From the NCBI RefSeq assembly GCF_049276915.1, contig NZ_JBASXK010000011.1:5340-69339 (forward strand): DNA of 64,000 bases, read 5' to 3'. The notes beneath the pieces are model-generated. The model did not search any database and was not told the DNA's origin. It saw only the letters and a program-made list of their open reading frames with translations. Positions 31,891 to 40,296 of this stretch are shown piece by piece. Origin of the DNA: Aestuariivita sp049276915 (lineage in GTDB: Bacteria; Pseudomonadota; Alphaproteobacteria; Rhodobacterales; Rhodobacteraceae). The translations under genes were made by a program, and so were the position numbers. How positions within the stretch are numbered: position 1 is the first letter of the stretch; each line of letters starts with the position of its first letter.

Positions 31891-34017
31891 TTAGCCTGCG
31901 GCGCGCATATCCTCGGGGCGGAATCCGATCCGGTCTGAAACGGTAAACCGTCCGGCCTGGGTTTTCTCGATCTTGCCATCCCGCAACAGCAGCCCGAAAG
32001 AGCGCAGACCATCTTCGCGGCTGAACTCCTCTTTCTCGACCATACGCACCTTGGTCATCAGCTGCGGGCGCGAGAATTGCTCCTGGCCTTCGACGAAGGA
32101 CAGGTAGGCCGCTGCCGCTTCCAGCAGATCGGGCAATTCCGTCGCCCCGACGCTGTCACAGTAATCGGCGAACTTCATCTGGCCTTCGGCACCATCTTCC
32201 ATCACCTCATCTGCCGGCGAGGACATGACGCGGCGTGGCTGCACAGGGGCGATATCGGCATCCACCCGCTGGGCCGCAACCAGTTTCAAAGGTGCAGGCT
32301 TGTCCTCGTCGGGACGGCGGCTGCGCTCGCTGGTTGCGCTTGCTTCGGGGCGGCGCGGGCGCACGACGCGCGCCAGATCCTCGCGGTAGACCCCGTCGCT
32401 GGCCGCTTCCGACATGGTGCCACCTGCGGCCTCTTCTGCCTTGCCTGCGGCCATGGCGGCGCGCAGATGGGCAAACTCGGACCGGCGATTGCTGGTTTCG
32501 GAGTCGCTCAGCTTGTCGTCTGCTTCTTCCAGAAGGCGCGCGACAGCCGGATCCTGGTCAGCATCATCGCTCAGAATGGCGCGCTCGGGAACGAAATCAT
32601 CCTCGTCTTCGTCCTCATCGTCCGTGTCCGCGAAAATCGACCCGATCTCATCCTCTTCCAGAGCGTCCGCGTCCGCCTCGTCGTCATATGCATCGATCTC
32701 GGCGTCATCGTCAGCCATCTCGGCTTCGATGGCGGCCAGTTCCCGCATCAGGTCGGCGTCTTCTTCCGCCGTCAGCGTGGTCGACTCTGCGCCGTCTTCG
32801 GACAGATCGACCACCGGCAGGTGCTCTCCGCGATCAGCGGCCAGAAGGGCGTCGAACTGTTCCTTGGTGACCTTGACCACCCGCGCTTGGAGAGGCTGGG
32901 CCTCGTCCAGCGCGTCGTCTTCCAGCGCGTCGTCTTCCAGCACGCTCTCTTCTGCAACGATATCCTTCAGGAGCGGCGCATAAGGCGCATCCGGGCGCGT
33001 ATCTTCCAGGAATGCGCTGAGCGAGTCCTGCTCCTCATCCGCGATCCGACGATCCGAGGCGTTCAGGAAATCCGCCAGCGGGTCCGCAACATCGGCCTCG
33101 TCCTCGGCCACGATTTCGGGTTCAGGCTCCGGCTCAGGCTCAGGCAGAACCGCGTCCACCTCGACCATCTCCTGCTCTGCCTCGTCCTCGGCCGGGTCCA
33201 GCGCGTCAAGACGGGCGTTCAGCTCGTCCATGTCGTCATCTTCAAGAACCTCGTCCTCGGCGACGTCATCCAACTGCGTTTGGGCAAGGATATCCGAGAT
33301 GTTGCTGGCAACGCTGGGCGCAGGGGCCGCGCTGGTGATCGCTTCGGCATGTTCGTCCTCGGAGAAGTCCTGAGGCACGTCCTCGGCTTCCGAGCGAGAC
33401 ACAACCGCGCGAATGCGCTGGAGCTTGGCGGCAATGCTGTCCGCCGCAGCCGTGATCCCGGCGTTTTTCACAGGCGCAACCGGTTCGGCAACGACCTCGG
33501 GGGCTTGCGCGTCACTTTCCTCGACAACAGCCTGGGACTGGGCAAAGAACGCAGCCGTATCCTCCTGGGACGCGACCTCGTCCGCTCCATCTTCCGCTTG
33601 CGCGGCACCCTCGGCGACCGTGTCGTCGCTCATCGTGTCGGCGGCAGCGCTGATCTCGCGGGCAATGGCGTCCGAGACGTCTTCGACCTCGACCTCTGGC
33701 GCGGCCTCGACCTCTGGCGCGGCTTGAGTGGCAGCAGCGGCAGCAACACCCAGCGGCGCGGCGGCCTCGGCACGCAGCACATAGCCAGTCTCGTCGCGAT
33801 GCGCTTCTACCCGGCGAGAAATCTCTTTCTGCGCGATATGGGCCAGCATCTCCGCATCGGGTTGCGGCGGTTCCGCCCCGAAGTAACGATCTTCTGCGGC
33901 CAGGTCACGAAAGTATTCTGCAATGGCTTTCATGGTGCCAAAGGCGTCGTCAAAGCCCTCCAGCGTGCACGAGAACGTGCCATAGGACACGGTCAGGATT
34001 TTGTTGCTTTGTACCAT
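31891..34017 (-). CDS. Large acidic, mostly disordered protein of unknown function
   Basis: A 708-residue protein. Residues 1-90 look folded (SNKILTVSYGTFSCTLEGFDDAFGTMKAIAEYFRDLAAEDRYFG). Residues 90-600 are extremely rich in Asp, Glu, Ala and Val with runs such as PEPEPEPEPE and EDEDEDD and no membrane segment, so probably disordered. Residues 614-708 again look folded (MKFADYCDSVGATELPDLLEAAAAYLSF, then QLMTKVRMVEKEEFSREDGLRSFGLLLRDGKI). The start at 34017 is chosen because the N-terminal domain begins there. Homologues are sometimes labelled chemotaxis or CheA-like, but no His-phosphotransfer or kinase motif is seen. It has its own terminator and diverges from thiN. Confidence 0.75.
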   Translation of the reverse strand: MVQSNKILTVSYGTFSCTLEGFDDAFGTMKAIAEYFRDLAAEDRYFGAEPPQPDAEMLAHIAQKEISRRVEAHRDETGYVLRAEAAAPLGVAAAAATQAAPEVEAAPEVEVEDVSDAIAREISAAADTMSDDTVAEGAAQAEDGADEVASQEDTAAFFAQSQAVVEESDAQAPEVVAEPVAPVKNAGITAAADSIAAKLQRIRAVVSRSEAEDVPQDFSEDEHAEAITSAAPAPSVASNISDILAQTQLDDVAEDEVLEDDDMDELNARLDALDPAEDEAEQEMVEVDAVLPEPEPEPEPEIVAEDEADVADPLADFLNASDRRIADEEQDSLSAFLEDTRPDAPYAPLLKDIVAEESVLEDDALEDDALDEAQPLQARVVKVTKEQFDALLAADRGEHLPVVDLSEDGAESTTLTAEEDADLMRELAAIEAEMADDDAEIDAYDDEADADALEEDEIGSIFADTDDEDEDEDDFVPERAILSDDADQDPAVARLLEEADDKLSDSETSNRRSEFAHLRAAMAAGKAEEAAGGTMSEAASDGVYREDLARVVRPRRPEASATSERSRRPDEDKPAPLKLVAAQRVDADIAPVQPRRVMSSPADEVMEDGAEGQMKFADYCDSVGATELPDLLEAAAAYLSFVEGQEQFSRPQLMTKVRMVEKEEFSREDGLRSFGLLLRDGKIEKTQAGRFTVSDRIGFRPEDMRAAG

Positions 34018-34154
34018 GGGATGCTCGTCCTCATTTATTTGTGACAAACTGTTTACCAAGCCTTCATGGACAAAATCGGCCCGAATCTGTGTAATCAACC
34101 GTATCATTTCATGGCCAGATTGTGATCTGTTTCCGAAACAGGCATCAATGCGCC

Positions 34155-34847
34155 ATGAAAGACCTAATTGTTCAAAGCAAACAAATCGTAACCCTCGTCG
34201 GAGGGGGTGAAGTGTCAAGCCCGCTTCTGGAAACAATCCGAAGCCTTGCGCCAACGCTGGTCGCTGCGGATGGCGGGGCCAATCATGCGCTCAGAGCAGG
34301 CTGGCGGCCCGATGCCGTGATCGGAGACCTCGATTCCATAAGCGACGACGCGCGCGCGCAGATCCCGACCGACCGTCTGCATCGCATCGCAGAGCAGGAT
34401 AGCACCGATTTCGAAAAATGCCTCACCCGAATTCGCGCGCCACTGGTGCTGGGTCTGGGCTTCATGGGCCCGCGCACCGATCACCAGCTTGCGGCCTTTC
34501 ACAGCCTGATGCGTTGTGCGGATCGTCGCTGCATCCTGATCGGGGCGCATCAGCTGGTCTTTCTGTGCCCGCCCGAGCTGAGCTTTGAGGCCACGCCGGG
34601 CGATCTTGTCTCGGTGTTTCCGTTGTCGCAGGTGGCGGCATCCTCTGAAGGGCTGGAATGGCCGCTGGACGGTGTGCCGCTGGCACCGGGGCAGATGGTG
34701 GGCACATCCAACCGTGCCAGCAGCGCGCGCGTGCGGCTGATCTGTGACCAGCCGGGGATGCTGGTTATCCTGCCGGGTCCGGCACTTGATGCGGTGCTGC
34801 CTGCCCTGAGCGCGGCTGGGTCGCAATGGCCCGCTCGCGCAGAATGA
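34155..34847 (+). CDS. thiN: Thiamine pyrophosphokinase
   Basis: Converts thiamine and ATP to thiamine diphosphate. The 230-residue protein has the family motifs VAADGGANHAL (37-46), AVIGDLDSIS (55-63), AEQDSTDFEKCL (79-90) and, late, SNRASSARVRL for the thiamine pocket. The start at 34155 (MKDLIVQSKQIVTLVGGG) is preferred over the ATG at 34122 by homology, though the ribosome site is weak. Its last 83 nt overlap the convergent EamA transporter gene. Confidence 0.88.
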   Translation: MKDLIVQSKQIVTLVGGGEVSSPLLETIRSLAPTLVAADGGANHALRAGWRPDAVIGDLDSISDDARAQIPTDRLHRIAEQDSTDFEKCLTRIRAPLVLGLGFMGPRTDHQLAAFHSLMRCADRRCILIGAHQLVFLCPPELSFEATPGDLVSVFPLSQVAASSEGLEWPLDGVPLAPGQMVGTSNRASSARVRLICDQPGMLVILPGPALDAVLPALSAAGSQWPARAE

Positions 34848-35706
34848 TATACAGTCCCGAGGCAACCGTGATGGTGATGCCGATCGCGGCCAGCCCGTTG
34901 GGCAGATCGGAAAACACGAGGTAGCCGACCACCGTTGCGAACGGGATCTCAAGATATTGCATCGGGGCCAGCGTGGCCGATGGCGCAAACCGCAGCGACC
35001 AGGTCATCATCAGATGGGCGATCGTTCCAAGCAATCCGATCGACAACAAAAGCCACCAATCGAGGGTAGACGGCGTCACCAGCCCCATCGCCTGGATCCC
35101 ACTGTTTCCAAACAGAAGGATCGCGGGTACCAGTATCACCGTCGCCATCACTCCCGAGACCGCCTGCAGGCCAATCGGGTCCGTCTCTTTTGCGATCTGG
35201 CGCGTGGTCAGCATGAACAGCGCAAAGTTCACCGCCACCACCAGCGGCAACAGCGCAGGCCAGCCGACTTCTGCAAAGCTGGGCTGGATCACCATCAGCG
35301 TGCCTGCAAATCCAACCGCGCAGGCGATCAGGCGGCGCGCACCGACTTCTTCGCCCAGCACGTATTTACCCAAAAGCAGCATGATGAACGGCATGACAAA
35401 GGCAATCGCAATGGCATCCGCCAGGGGCAGATATTGCAAGGCTGTGAACATCGCGCCGATCCCGATGATATGCAGCGCCGTGCGCAGGATCGTCAGCCGC
35501 AGCACCCGCCCGCGCATCCGCCAATGGATACCGGCGATCCAGACCACCGGCAAAAGCACCAGAGCCTGCACCCCAAAGCGCACCACCAAAAGCTGAGCAA
35601 TCGGGATCTCATCTCCCAATACCTTCGCGATCGCGTCCCCTATCGGCGCGATGATGCAAAATCCCAGCATCAACATGATACCGAGCAAGGGGCGATCCAA
35701 TGTCAT
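34765..35706 (-). CDS. EamA/DMT family transporter 1
   Basis: A 313-residue inner-membrane transporter with ten predicted hydrophobic segments arranged as two EamA repeats (the first with LQYLPLADAIAIAFVMPFIMLLLGKYVLGE, the second with FAPSATLAPMQYLEIPFATVVGYLVFSDLP). Substrate unknown; family members export amino acids, amines or nucleobases. The start at 35706 (MTLDRPLLG) avoids a basic, unrelated leader. The 3' end overlaps thiN on the other strand by 83 nt. Confidence 0.85.
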   Translation of the reverse strand: MTLDRPLLGIMLMLGFCIIAPIGDAIAKVLGDEIPIAQLLVVRFGVQALVLLPVVWIAGIHWRMRGRVLRLTILRTALHIIGIGAMFTALQYLPLADAIAIAFVMPFIMLLLGKYVLGEEVGARRLIACAVGFAGTLMVIQPSFAEVGWPALLPLVVAVNFALFMLTTRQIAKETDPIGLQAVSGVMATVILVPAILLFGNSGIQAMGLVTPSTLDWWLLLSIGLLGTIAHLMMTWSLRFAPSATLAPMQYLEIPFATVVGYLVFSDLPNGLAAIGITITVASGLYIILRERAIATQPRSGQAAPHQVPDPAG

Positions 35707-35817
35707 GGGGCGAACGCTAGGACGCGATCTTGCAGTGATCAACGTTCAAATGCGGTTTCCAATTGTTTTGATCGGGATTGTGCAAAGCCTGACGCCAACC
35801 AGAGTCAGGTTTCGGTT

Positions 35818-37191
35818 TCAGCAGTTCGGTACATTGACCGCCAACCCCCCAAGCGAGGTTTCCTTGTATTTCTCACTCATGTCCACGCCGGTCTGGCGCA
35901 TGGTTTCGATACAGGCGTCCAGCGGCACAAGATGCGTGCCATCACCGCGCATCGACAGGCTGGCTGCGGAAACCGCCTTGATCGCGCCCAGCCCGTTGCG
36001 CTCGATGCAGGGCACCTGCACCAGTCCGGCCACCGGATCGCAGGTCATGCCCAGATGATGCTCGAGCGCGATCTCGGCCGCGTTCTCGACCTGTTCGGGC
36101 GTGCCGCCCAGAACCGCACAGAGCCCCGCCGCCGCCATCGCCGCCGCCGAGCCGACTTCGGCCTGGCACCCCGCCTCGGCCCCCGATATCGAGGCGTTGT
36201 ACTTGACCAGCCCGCCAATGGCCGCCGCGGTCAGCAGGAAATCCTCGACATGGGCCCGCGACGCGCCCGGCACATGATCCAGATAATAGCGCAGCACCGC
36301 AGGCACCACGCCCGCCGCGCCATTGGTCGGCGCGGTGACCACCTGCCCACCTGCGGCGTTCTCCTCGTTCACCGCCATGGCATAGACGCTCATCCAGTCA
36401 TTGATCGTATGCGGGGCGGTCAGGTTCATGCCGCGCTCTGCCTGCAAGGCATCGTGGATGCCCTTGGCGCGGCGCTTCACCTTGAGCCCACCGGGCAGGA
36501 CGCCGTCCGTGCTCAGCCCCCGGTCGATACAGTCGTTCATCACTTCCCAAAGCCGCGCGGTGCCTTTGGCAAGGTTCTCGGATCCGCCGCGCGCGATCTC
36601 GTTGGCGCGCTTCATGGCTGCCACCGATTTGCCCGAACTGCGCGCCATCTCCAGCATCTCGGCTGCCGATTTGAACGGATAGGGCACAGGCGCGCCCTCA
36701 TCGGTATCCTTGCCCGCGGCCAGTTCTTCCTCGGTCATGACAAAGCCACCGCCGATGGAGTAAAACACCTGGCGCAGCGTGACATCGCCCTGCGCATCCG
36801 TGGCCATCAGGATCATGCCGTTGGCATGACCGGGCAGGGGGTGGTCATAGTCAAAGATGAGATCGGTTTTCGGATCAAACGCCAGATCGCCCAAACCCTC
36901 GGGCGACACCGTTTTCGAGGCATGAATCCCCTCTAGGGCGCGCTCGGCCGCCTCGACGTCATAGGTGTCGGGCAGGAACCCGGCCAGCCCCAGGATGGTG
37001 GCGCGATCCGTGGCATGGCCGACCCCGGTAAAGGCCAGTGAGCCATGCAGCGATGCACGCACTCCGGAAAAGTGAAACGGCGAGGCGCGCATCATGTCCA
37101 GAAACCGTCCCGCCGCCACCATCGGCCCCATGGTATGTGACGAGGACGGGCCAATGCCCACTTTGAACATCTCAAATACAGACAGAAACAT
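35818..37191 (-). CDS. sdaA: L-serine dehydratase (iron-sulfur type)
   Basis: Deaminates serine to pyruvate. The 457-residue single-chain enzyme has the beta-type N-terminal domain starting SVFEMFKVGIGPSSSHTMGPM and the alpha-type catalytic domain with GGQVVTAPTNGAAGVVPAVL and the [4Fe-4S] cysteines in SGAEAGCQAEVGS, HHLGMTCDPVAGL and VPCIERN. The C-terminal Cys of VNVPNC fits the flexible tail that plugs the active site in related enzymes. The ATG follows the GST stop by one base (TGAGATG), so the two genes are coupled. Confidence 0.95.
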   Translation of the reverse strand: MFLSVFEMFKVGIGPSSSHTMGPMVAAGRFLDMMRASPFHFSGVRASLHGSLAFTGVGHATDRATILGLAGFLPDTYDVEAAERALEGIHASKTVSPEGLGDLAFDPKTDLIFDYDHPLPGHANGMILMATDAQGDVTLRQVFYSIGGGFVMTEEELAAGKDTDEGAPVPYPFKSAAEMLEMARSSGKSVAAMKRANEIARGGSENLAKGTARLWEVMNDCIDRGLSTDGVLPGGLKVKRRAKGIHDALQAERGMNLTAPHTINDWMSVYAMAVNEENAAGGQVVTAPTNGAAGVVPAVLRYYLDHVPGASRAHVEDFLLTAAAIGGLVKYNASISGAEAGCQAEVGSAAAMAAAGLCAVLGGTPEQVENAAEIALEHHLGMTCDPVAGLVQVPCIERNGLGAIKAVSAASLSMRGDGTHLVPLDACIETMRQTGVDMSEKYKETSLGGLAVNVPNC

Positions 37192-37192
37192 C

Positions 37193-37894
37193 TCAGGTGG
37201 CACTCCCTTCGGGTGGGTGCGGATGGCGCGGAGCAGTGAAAGGGGTCACGCCCAATCCTTCCGCCTCTCTTGCAGCCTGCACCGCAGGACGCTGCTCCAG
37301 ACGCAACAGACATGCCTGTAGATGTGGTGTTCCGGCCAGCGAAAACCAGCTGCGGTCCGTCTCCGTCGGATAAAGCGCCAGCCAGCGCAGGCAGCAGGCC
37401 AGATAAACCTCAAGGATCGAAGGCACCGCCCCGCCAAGCCATGCAGGCTGGCTGGCGAAAAGCTCGTCCAGAATGGCCAGATGTCCGGTAATGCGCCCCC
37501 GAAGCACGCCGCGCATGGCGTCCTGACGGGCGGTGTCGGTGCCTGCGTAAAGATGCGGGTAGAAGGTCATCCGCAGATCCGCATGCAGGGTGTTGGACAC
37601 AAAGAACAGCCATTTCAGCAGCGCCCCCCGGTCCGGGTGATCCGGCGCAGGCGCCATCTGTCCATGGCGGTCCGCCAGCCACAGCAGGATCGCGCCGGTC
37701 TCGAAGATCGCGCCATGCTCGGTCTCCAGCACCGGAATCAGACCGTTCGGGTTGAGCGCCAGATATTCCGGCGCGCGCTGCGCGTCCCGGCGTCGGTCCA
37801 CCAGGGCGGTGCGATAGGGCACGCCCATCTCTTCCAGCGCCAACCGGATGATCAGCGAGGCATTGTCAGGGGCATAGTGCAGAACATAGCTCAT
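37193..37894 (-). CDS. Glutathione S-transferase family protein
   Basis: A 233-residue GST. The thioredoxin-like N-terminal domain starts SYVLHYAPDNASLIIRLALEEMGVPY and holds the glutathione contacts NPNGLIPVLE and ETGAILLWLADR. The all-helical C-terminal domain begins near residue 90. The catalytic residue appears to be Ser or Asn in the DNAS segment. It is coupled to sdaA downstream. Confidence 0.85.
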   Translation of the reverse strand: MSYVLHYAPDNASLIIRLALEEMGVPYRTALVDRRRDAQRAPEYLALNPNGLIPVLETEHGAIFETGAILLWLADRHGQMAPAPDHPDRGALLKWLFFVSNTLHADLRMTFYPHLYAGTDTARQDAMRGVLRGRITGHLAILDELFASQPAWLGGAVPSILEVYLACCLRWLALYPTETDRSWFSLAGTPHLQACLLRLEQRPAVQAAREAEGLGVTPFTAPRHPHPPEGSAT

Positions 37895-38133
37895 ATCGCT
37901 GATCTACCGGCTTTTGCGGCCCCGCGCAGAGGTCAAAAGCGACCTTGCGCGCACAATTGCGGTTTTGTCGGTACAAAGCGGATCAGACCTTGGGGCCTTG
38001 CACGGCAAAGCAGCGCGATCCCTGCCCGGTTCAGGGCCGCGTCGCACAGGTCCATGGGCATTCAAGCCATTTCGACCCTCGCCAGCCCAGTCCAACCGTC
38101 CTATAACATACCTGACCATCTGGAGGCTGCCAC

Positions 38134-38922
38134 ATGACCGGAGAACTTTCCCCAATCGACAAGGCCAAATTCGTGGCCGCCAAACGCGCTGCTGATTTCG
38201 TCGAAGACGGCATGCGCGTCGGACTTGGCACCGGCTCCACCGCCGCATGGCTGGTGCGTTGTCTGGGCGAGCTGGTGCGCGACGAGGGGCTGAAGTTCAA
38301 GGGCATTCCCACCTCGACCCGCACCGCCGAACTGGCGCGGGATGTGGGCATCGAGGTGATCTCGCTGGACGAGGCGCGCTGGCTCGATATCACCATCGAC
38401 GGCGCGGATGAATTTGACGGAGACCTGAACCTGATCAAGGGCGGCGGCGGCGCGTTGTTGCAGGAAAAGATCGTGGCGACCGCTTCGGACCGCATGGTGG
38501 TGATCGCGGATGTCGGCAAAGAGGTCGAAACCCTCGGTGCCTTTCCCCTCCCGGTCGAGGTCATTCCCTTTGGCTGGCAAACCACCCAGGCGCTGATCGA
38601 AGAAACCCTGATCTCGATGGATGTGATGGGCCGTCAGGCGAGCCTGCGCATGAATGGCGATGCGCCCTTCATGACCGACGAGGGCAACCATATTCTTGAT
38701 CTCCACCTCAACCGCATCGGCAATCCGCGCCAGCTGGCACTGGTGATCAACCAGATGCCTGGCGTGGTCGAAAACGGGCTGTTCATCGACATCTGCGACA
38801 CGGTGGTGATCGGCTATGGCGATGGCCGCGTGGAAATCCGCGATATCAACGAAGGCACGATCGAAACCGACCGTCTGGACTTTGTCGAAAACGACAACCT
38901 GTTCACCGACCTCGCCGAATAG
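38134..38922 (+). CDS. rpiA: Ribose-5-phosphate isomerase A
   Basis: Interconverts ribose 5-phosphate and ribulose 5-phosphate. The 262-residue protein carries the RpiA motifs VGLGTGSTAAWLV, PTSTRTAELARD, ITIDGADEFDGDLNLIKGGGGALLQEK (catalytic Asp and Lys) and GVVENGLFI. CTGGAGGCTGCCAC precedes the ATG. It stands alone on the plus strand before an EamA transporter gene. Confidence 0.96.
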   Translation: MTGELSPIDKAKFVAAKRAADFVEDGMRVGLGTGSTAAWLVRCLGELVRDEGLKFKGIPTSTRTAELARDVGIEVISLDEARWLDITIDGADEFDGDLNLIKGGGGALLQEKIVATASDRMVVIADVGKEVETLGAFPLPVEVIPFGWQTTQALIEETLISMDVMGRQASLRMNGDAPFMTDEGNHILDLHLNRIGNPRQLALVINQMPGVVENGLFIDICDTVVIGYGDGRVEIRDINEGTIETDRLDFVENDNLFTDLAE

Positions 38923-39149
38923 GGCTCCGGCACGCATCCTGCCCCATCGGCCCGTGCAATCCCGCAAAACCTTGTACCCCCCGCATCCTCAGGGGGATGT
39001 CTCTTTGGCGCGCGACGGGCAAAACTCGGCACTGAACACAAGATTGACCGGGGTCGCAAACCGGCGCGACAGTGGTCGCAATCGACGATTTCCTGTGCCC
39101 AGGGTCGAACGGGCAATGGGTGCCCGAACAATGTAACTCGGGGTCAGGA

Positions 39150-40184
39150 ATGGCGGACCAATCGTCGCAGCTTTTGTCACTGCAGTCCCGAGCCCTCGAG
39201 GGGATCGGCTGCGTGCTCCTGGGGATGGCGTTTTTCGTGGCTCAGGACGGGTTGATGAAATCCCTCCTGCTTCTCTATCCCATCTGGATGCTGATCTTTG
39301 TGCGCGGTGTCGTGACGGTGCTGGTCCTGATGCCTGCCATTCTCTATCTGGGCCGGCCGCATCGTCTGCTGTCACCGCTCTGGCCGCTGCATCTGGCGCG
39401 GGCTGCCCTGTTCGCATCCGGCTTCACCCTGTTTTACACCGCCTTTCCCTTCATGGGGCTGGCCGAGGTCTCGACGATCTTCTTTTCGGCCCCCTTGATG
39501 ATCGCCTTGCTGGCGTCGTTCTGGCTGGGAGAAAAGATCGGGCCGCACAGGATCGCGGCTCTGGTGGTCGGCTTTGCAGGGGTGATCATCGCCATGAACC
39601 CGGGGGGCGAAACGTTCCAATGGGTCGCTGTGCTGCCGCTGGTATGTGCGGCCACCTATGCGGTCTCGCAAATCCTGGCACGCAAGATCGGAGACCGGGA
39701 TACCACGCTGACCACGGCCCTTTACACGGTGGTTCTTGCCGGAATCCTGATCGTTCCTGCGGGATGGATCGTGAACCAGCTTGTGCCCTTTGGTCCCGAA
39801 TTCTCTCACCTGCAATGGAATTGGCCGGCGGTGTCCTTCAGCGACGGCCTCTGGCTTGCGCTTCTGGGAAGCGTCGGGCTGATCGGGTTTGCGCTGCTGT
39901 CGCGGGCCTATCAGATCACCAGCGCTAGCCTCGTGGCCCCGTTTGACTATGCCTACCTGCCGATGGCCACGATCATGGCCTATCTGATCTGGGACGAGGT
40001 GCCCGGTGTGAACACGCTGGTCGGCATGGTGCTGATCATCGCCAGCGGGCTCTACCTCGGGTATCGTGAACTCAAAAGCTCCGGGCGCTCGCGGATCGAG
40101 CCGCGCCCCGTGGCTGAATCCGTCGTGGCACCGGGAAACCCCACGGCACCCATGTCCCTTGGCCCGGATGTGCCAGACCGCTAG
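39150..40184 (+). CDS. EamA/DMT family transporter 2
   Basis: A 344-residue transporter with ten hydrophobic segments in two EamA repeats (FPFMGLAEVSTIFFSAPLMIALLASFWLGEKI and TSASLVAPFDYAYLPMATIMAYLIWDEVP). GGGGTCAGGA lies directly upstream of the ATG at 39150, so this start is preferred to the earlier in-frame ATG at 39072. A 40-residue polar tail follows the last segment. Substrate unknown. Confidence 0.85.
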   Translation: MADQSSQLLSLQSRALEGIGCVLLGMAFFVAQDGLMKSLLLLYPIWMLIFVRGVVTVLVLMPAILYLGRPHRLLSPLWPLHLARAALFASGFTLFYTAFPFMGLAEVSTIFFSAPLMIALLASFWLGEKIGPHRIAALVVGFAGVIIAMNPGGETFQWVAVLPLVCAATYAVSQILARKIGDRDTTLTTALYTVVLAGILIVPAGWIVNQLVPFGPEFSHLQWNWPAVSFSDGLWLALLGSVGLIGFALLSRAYQITSASLVAPFDYAYLPMATIMAYLIWDEVPGVNTLVGMVLIIASGLYLGYRELKSSGRSRIEPRPVAESVVAPGNPTAPMSLGPDVPDR

Positions 40185-40296
40185 AGGGTATCGGCGCAGC
40201 TGTGCCCGCAGCCTGATCCGCATCATCCGCCCGACCCGTCTGGCAATCCGCGTCGCCTTATGAAATAGAACGCACGGACCAGATCAGGGGGCGATC

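Noticed and set aside
32077..34044. 655-codon open frame on the plus strand
   Set aside because: It is the antisense of the acidic protein gene; GC-rich codon use keeps the opposite frame open. It has no ribosome site or domain, and the minus-strand protein has its own terminator and folded-looking ends.
38977..38998. CCCCC/GGGGG pairing after rpiA as a terminator
   Set aside because: The stem is short, the loop sequence competes (CATCC/GGATG), and only a weak T-rich stretch follows.
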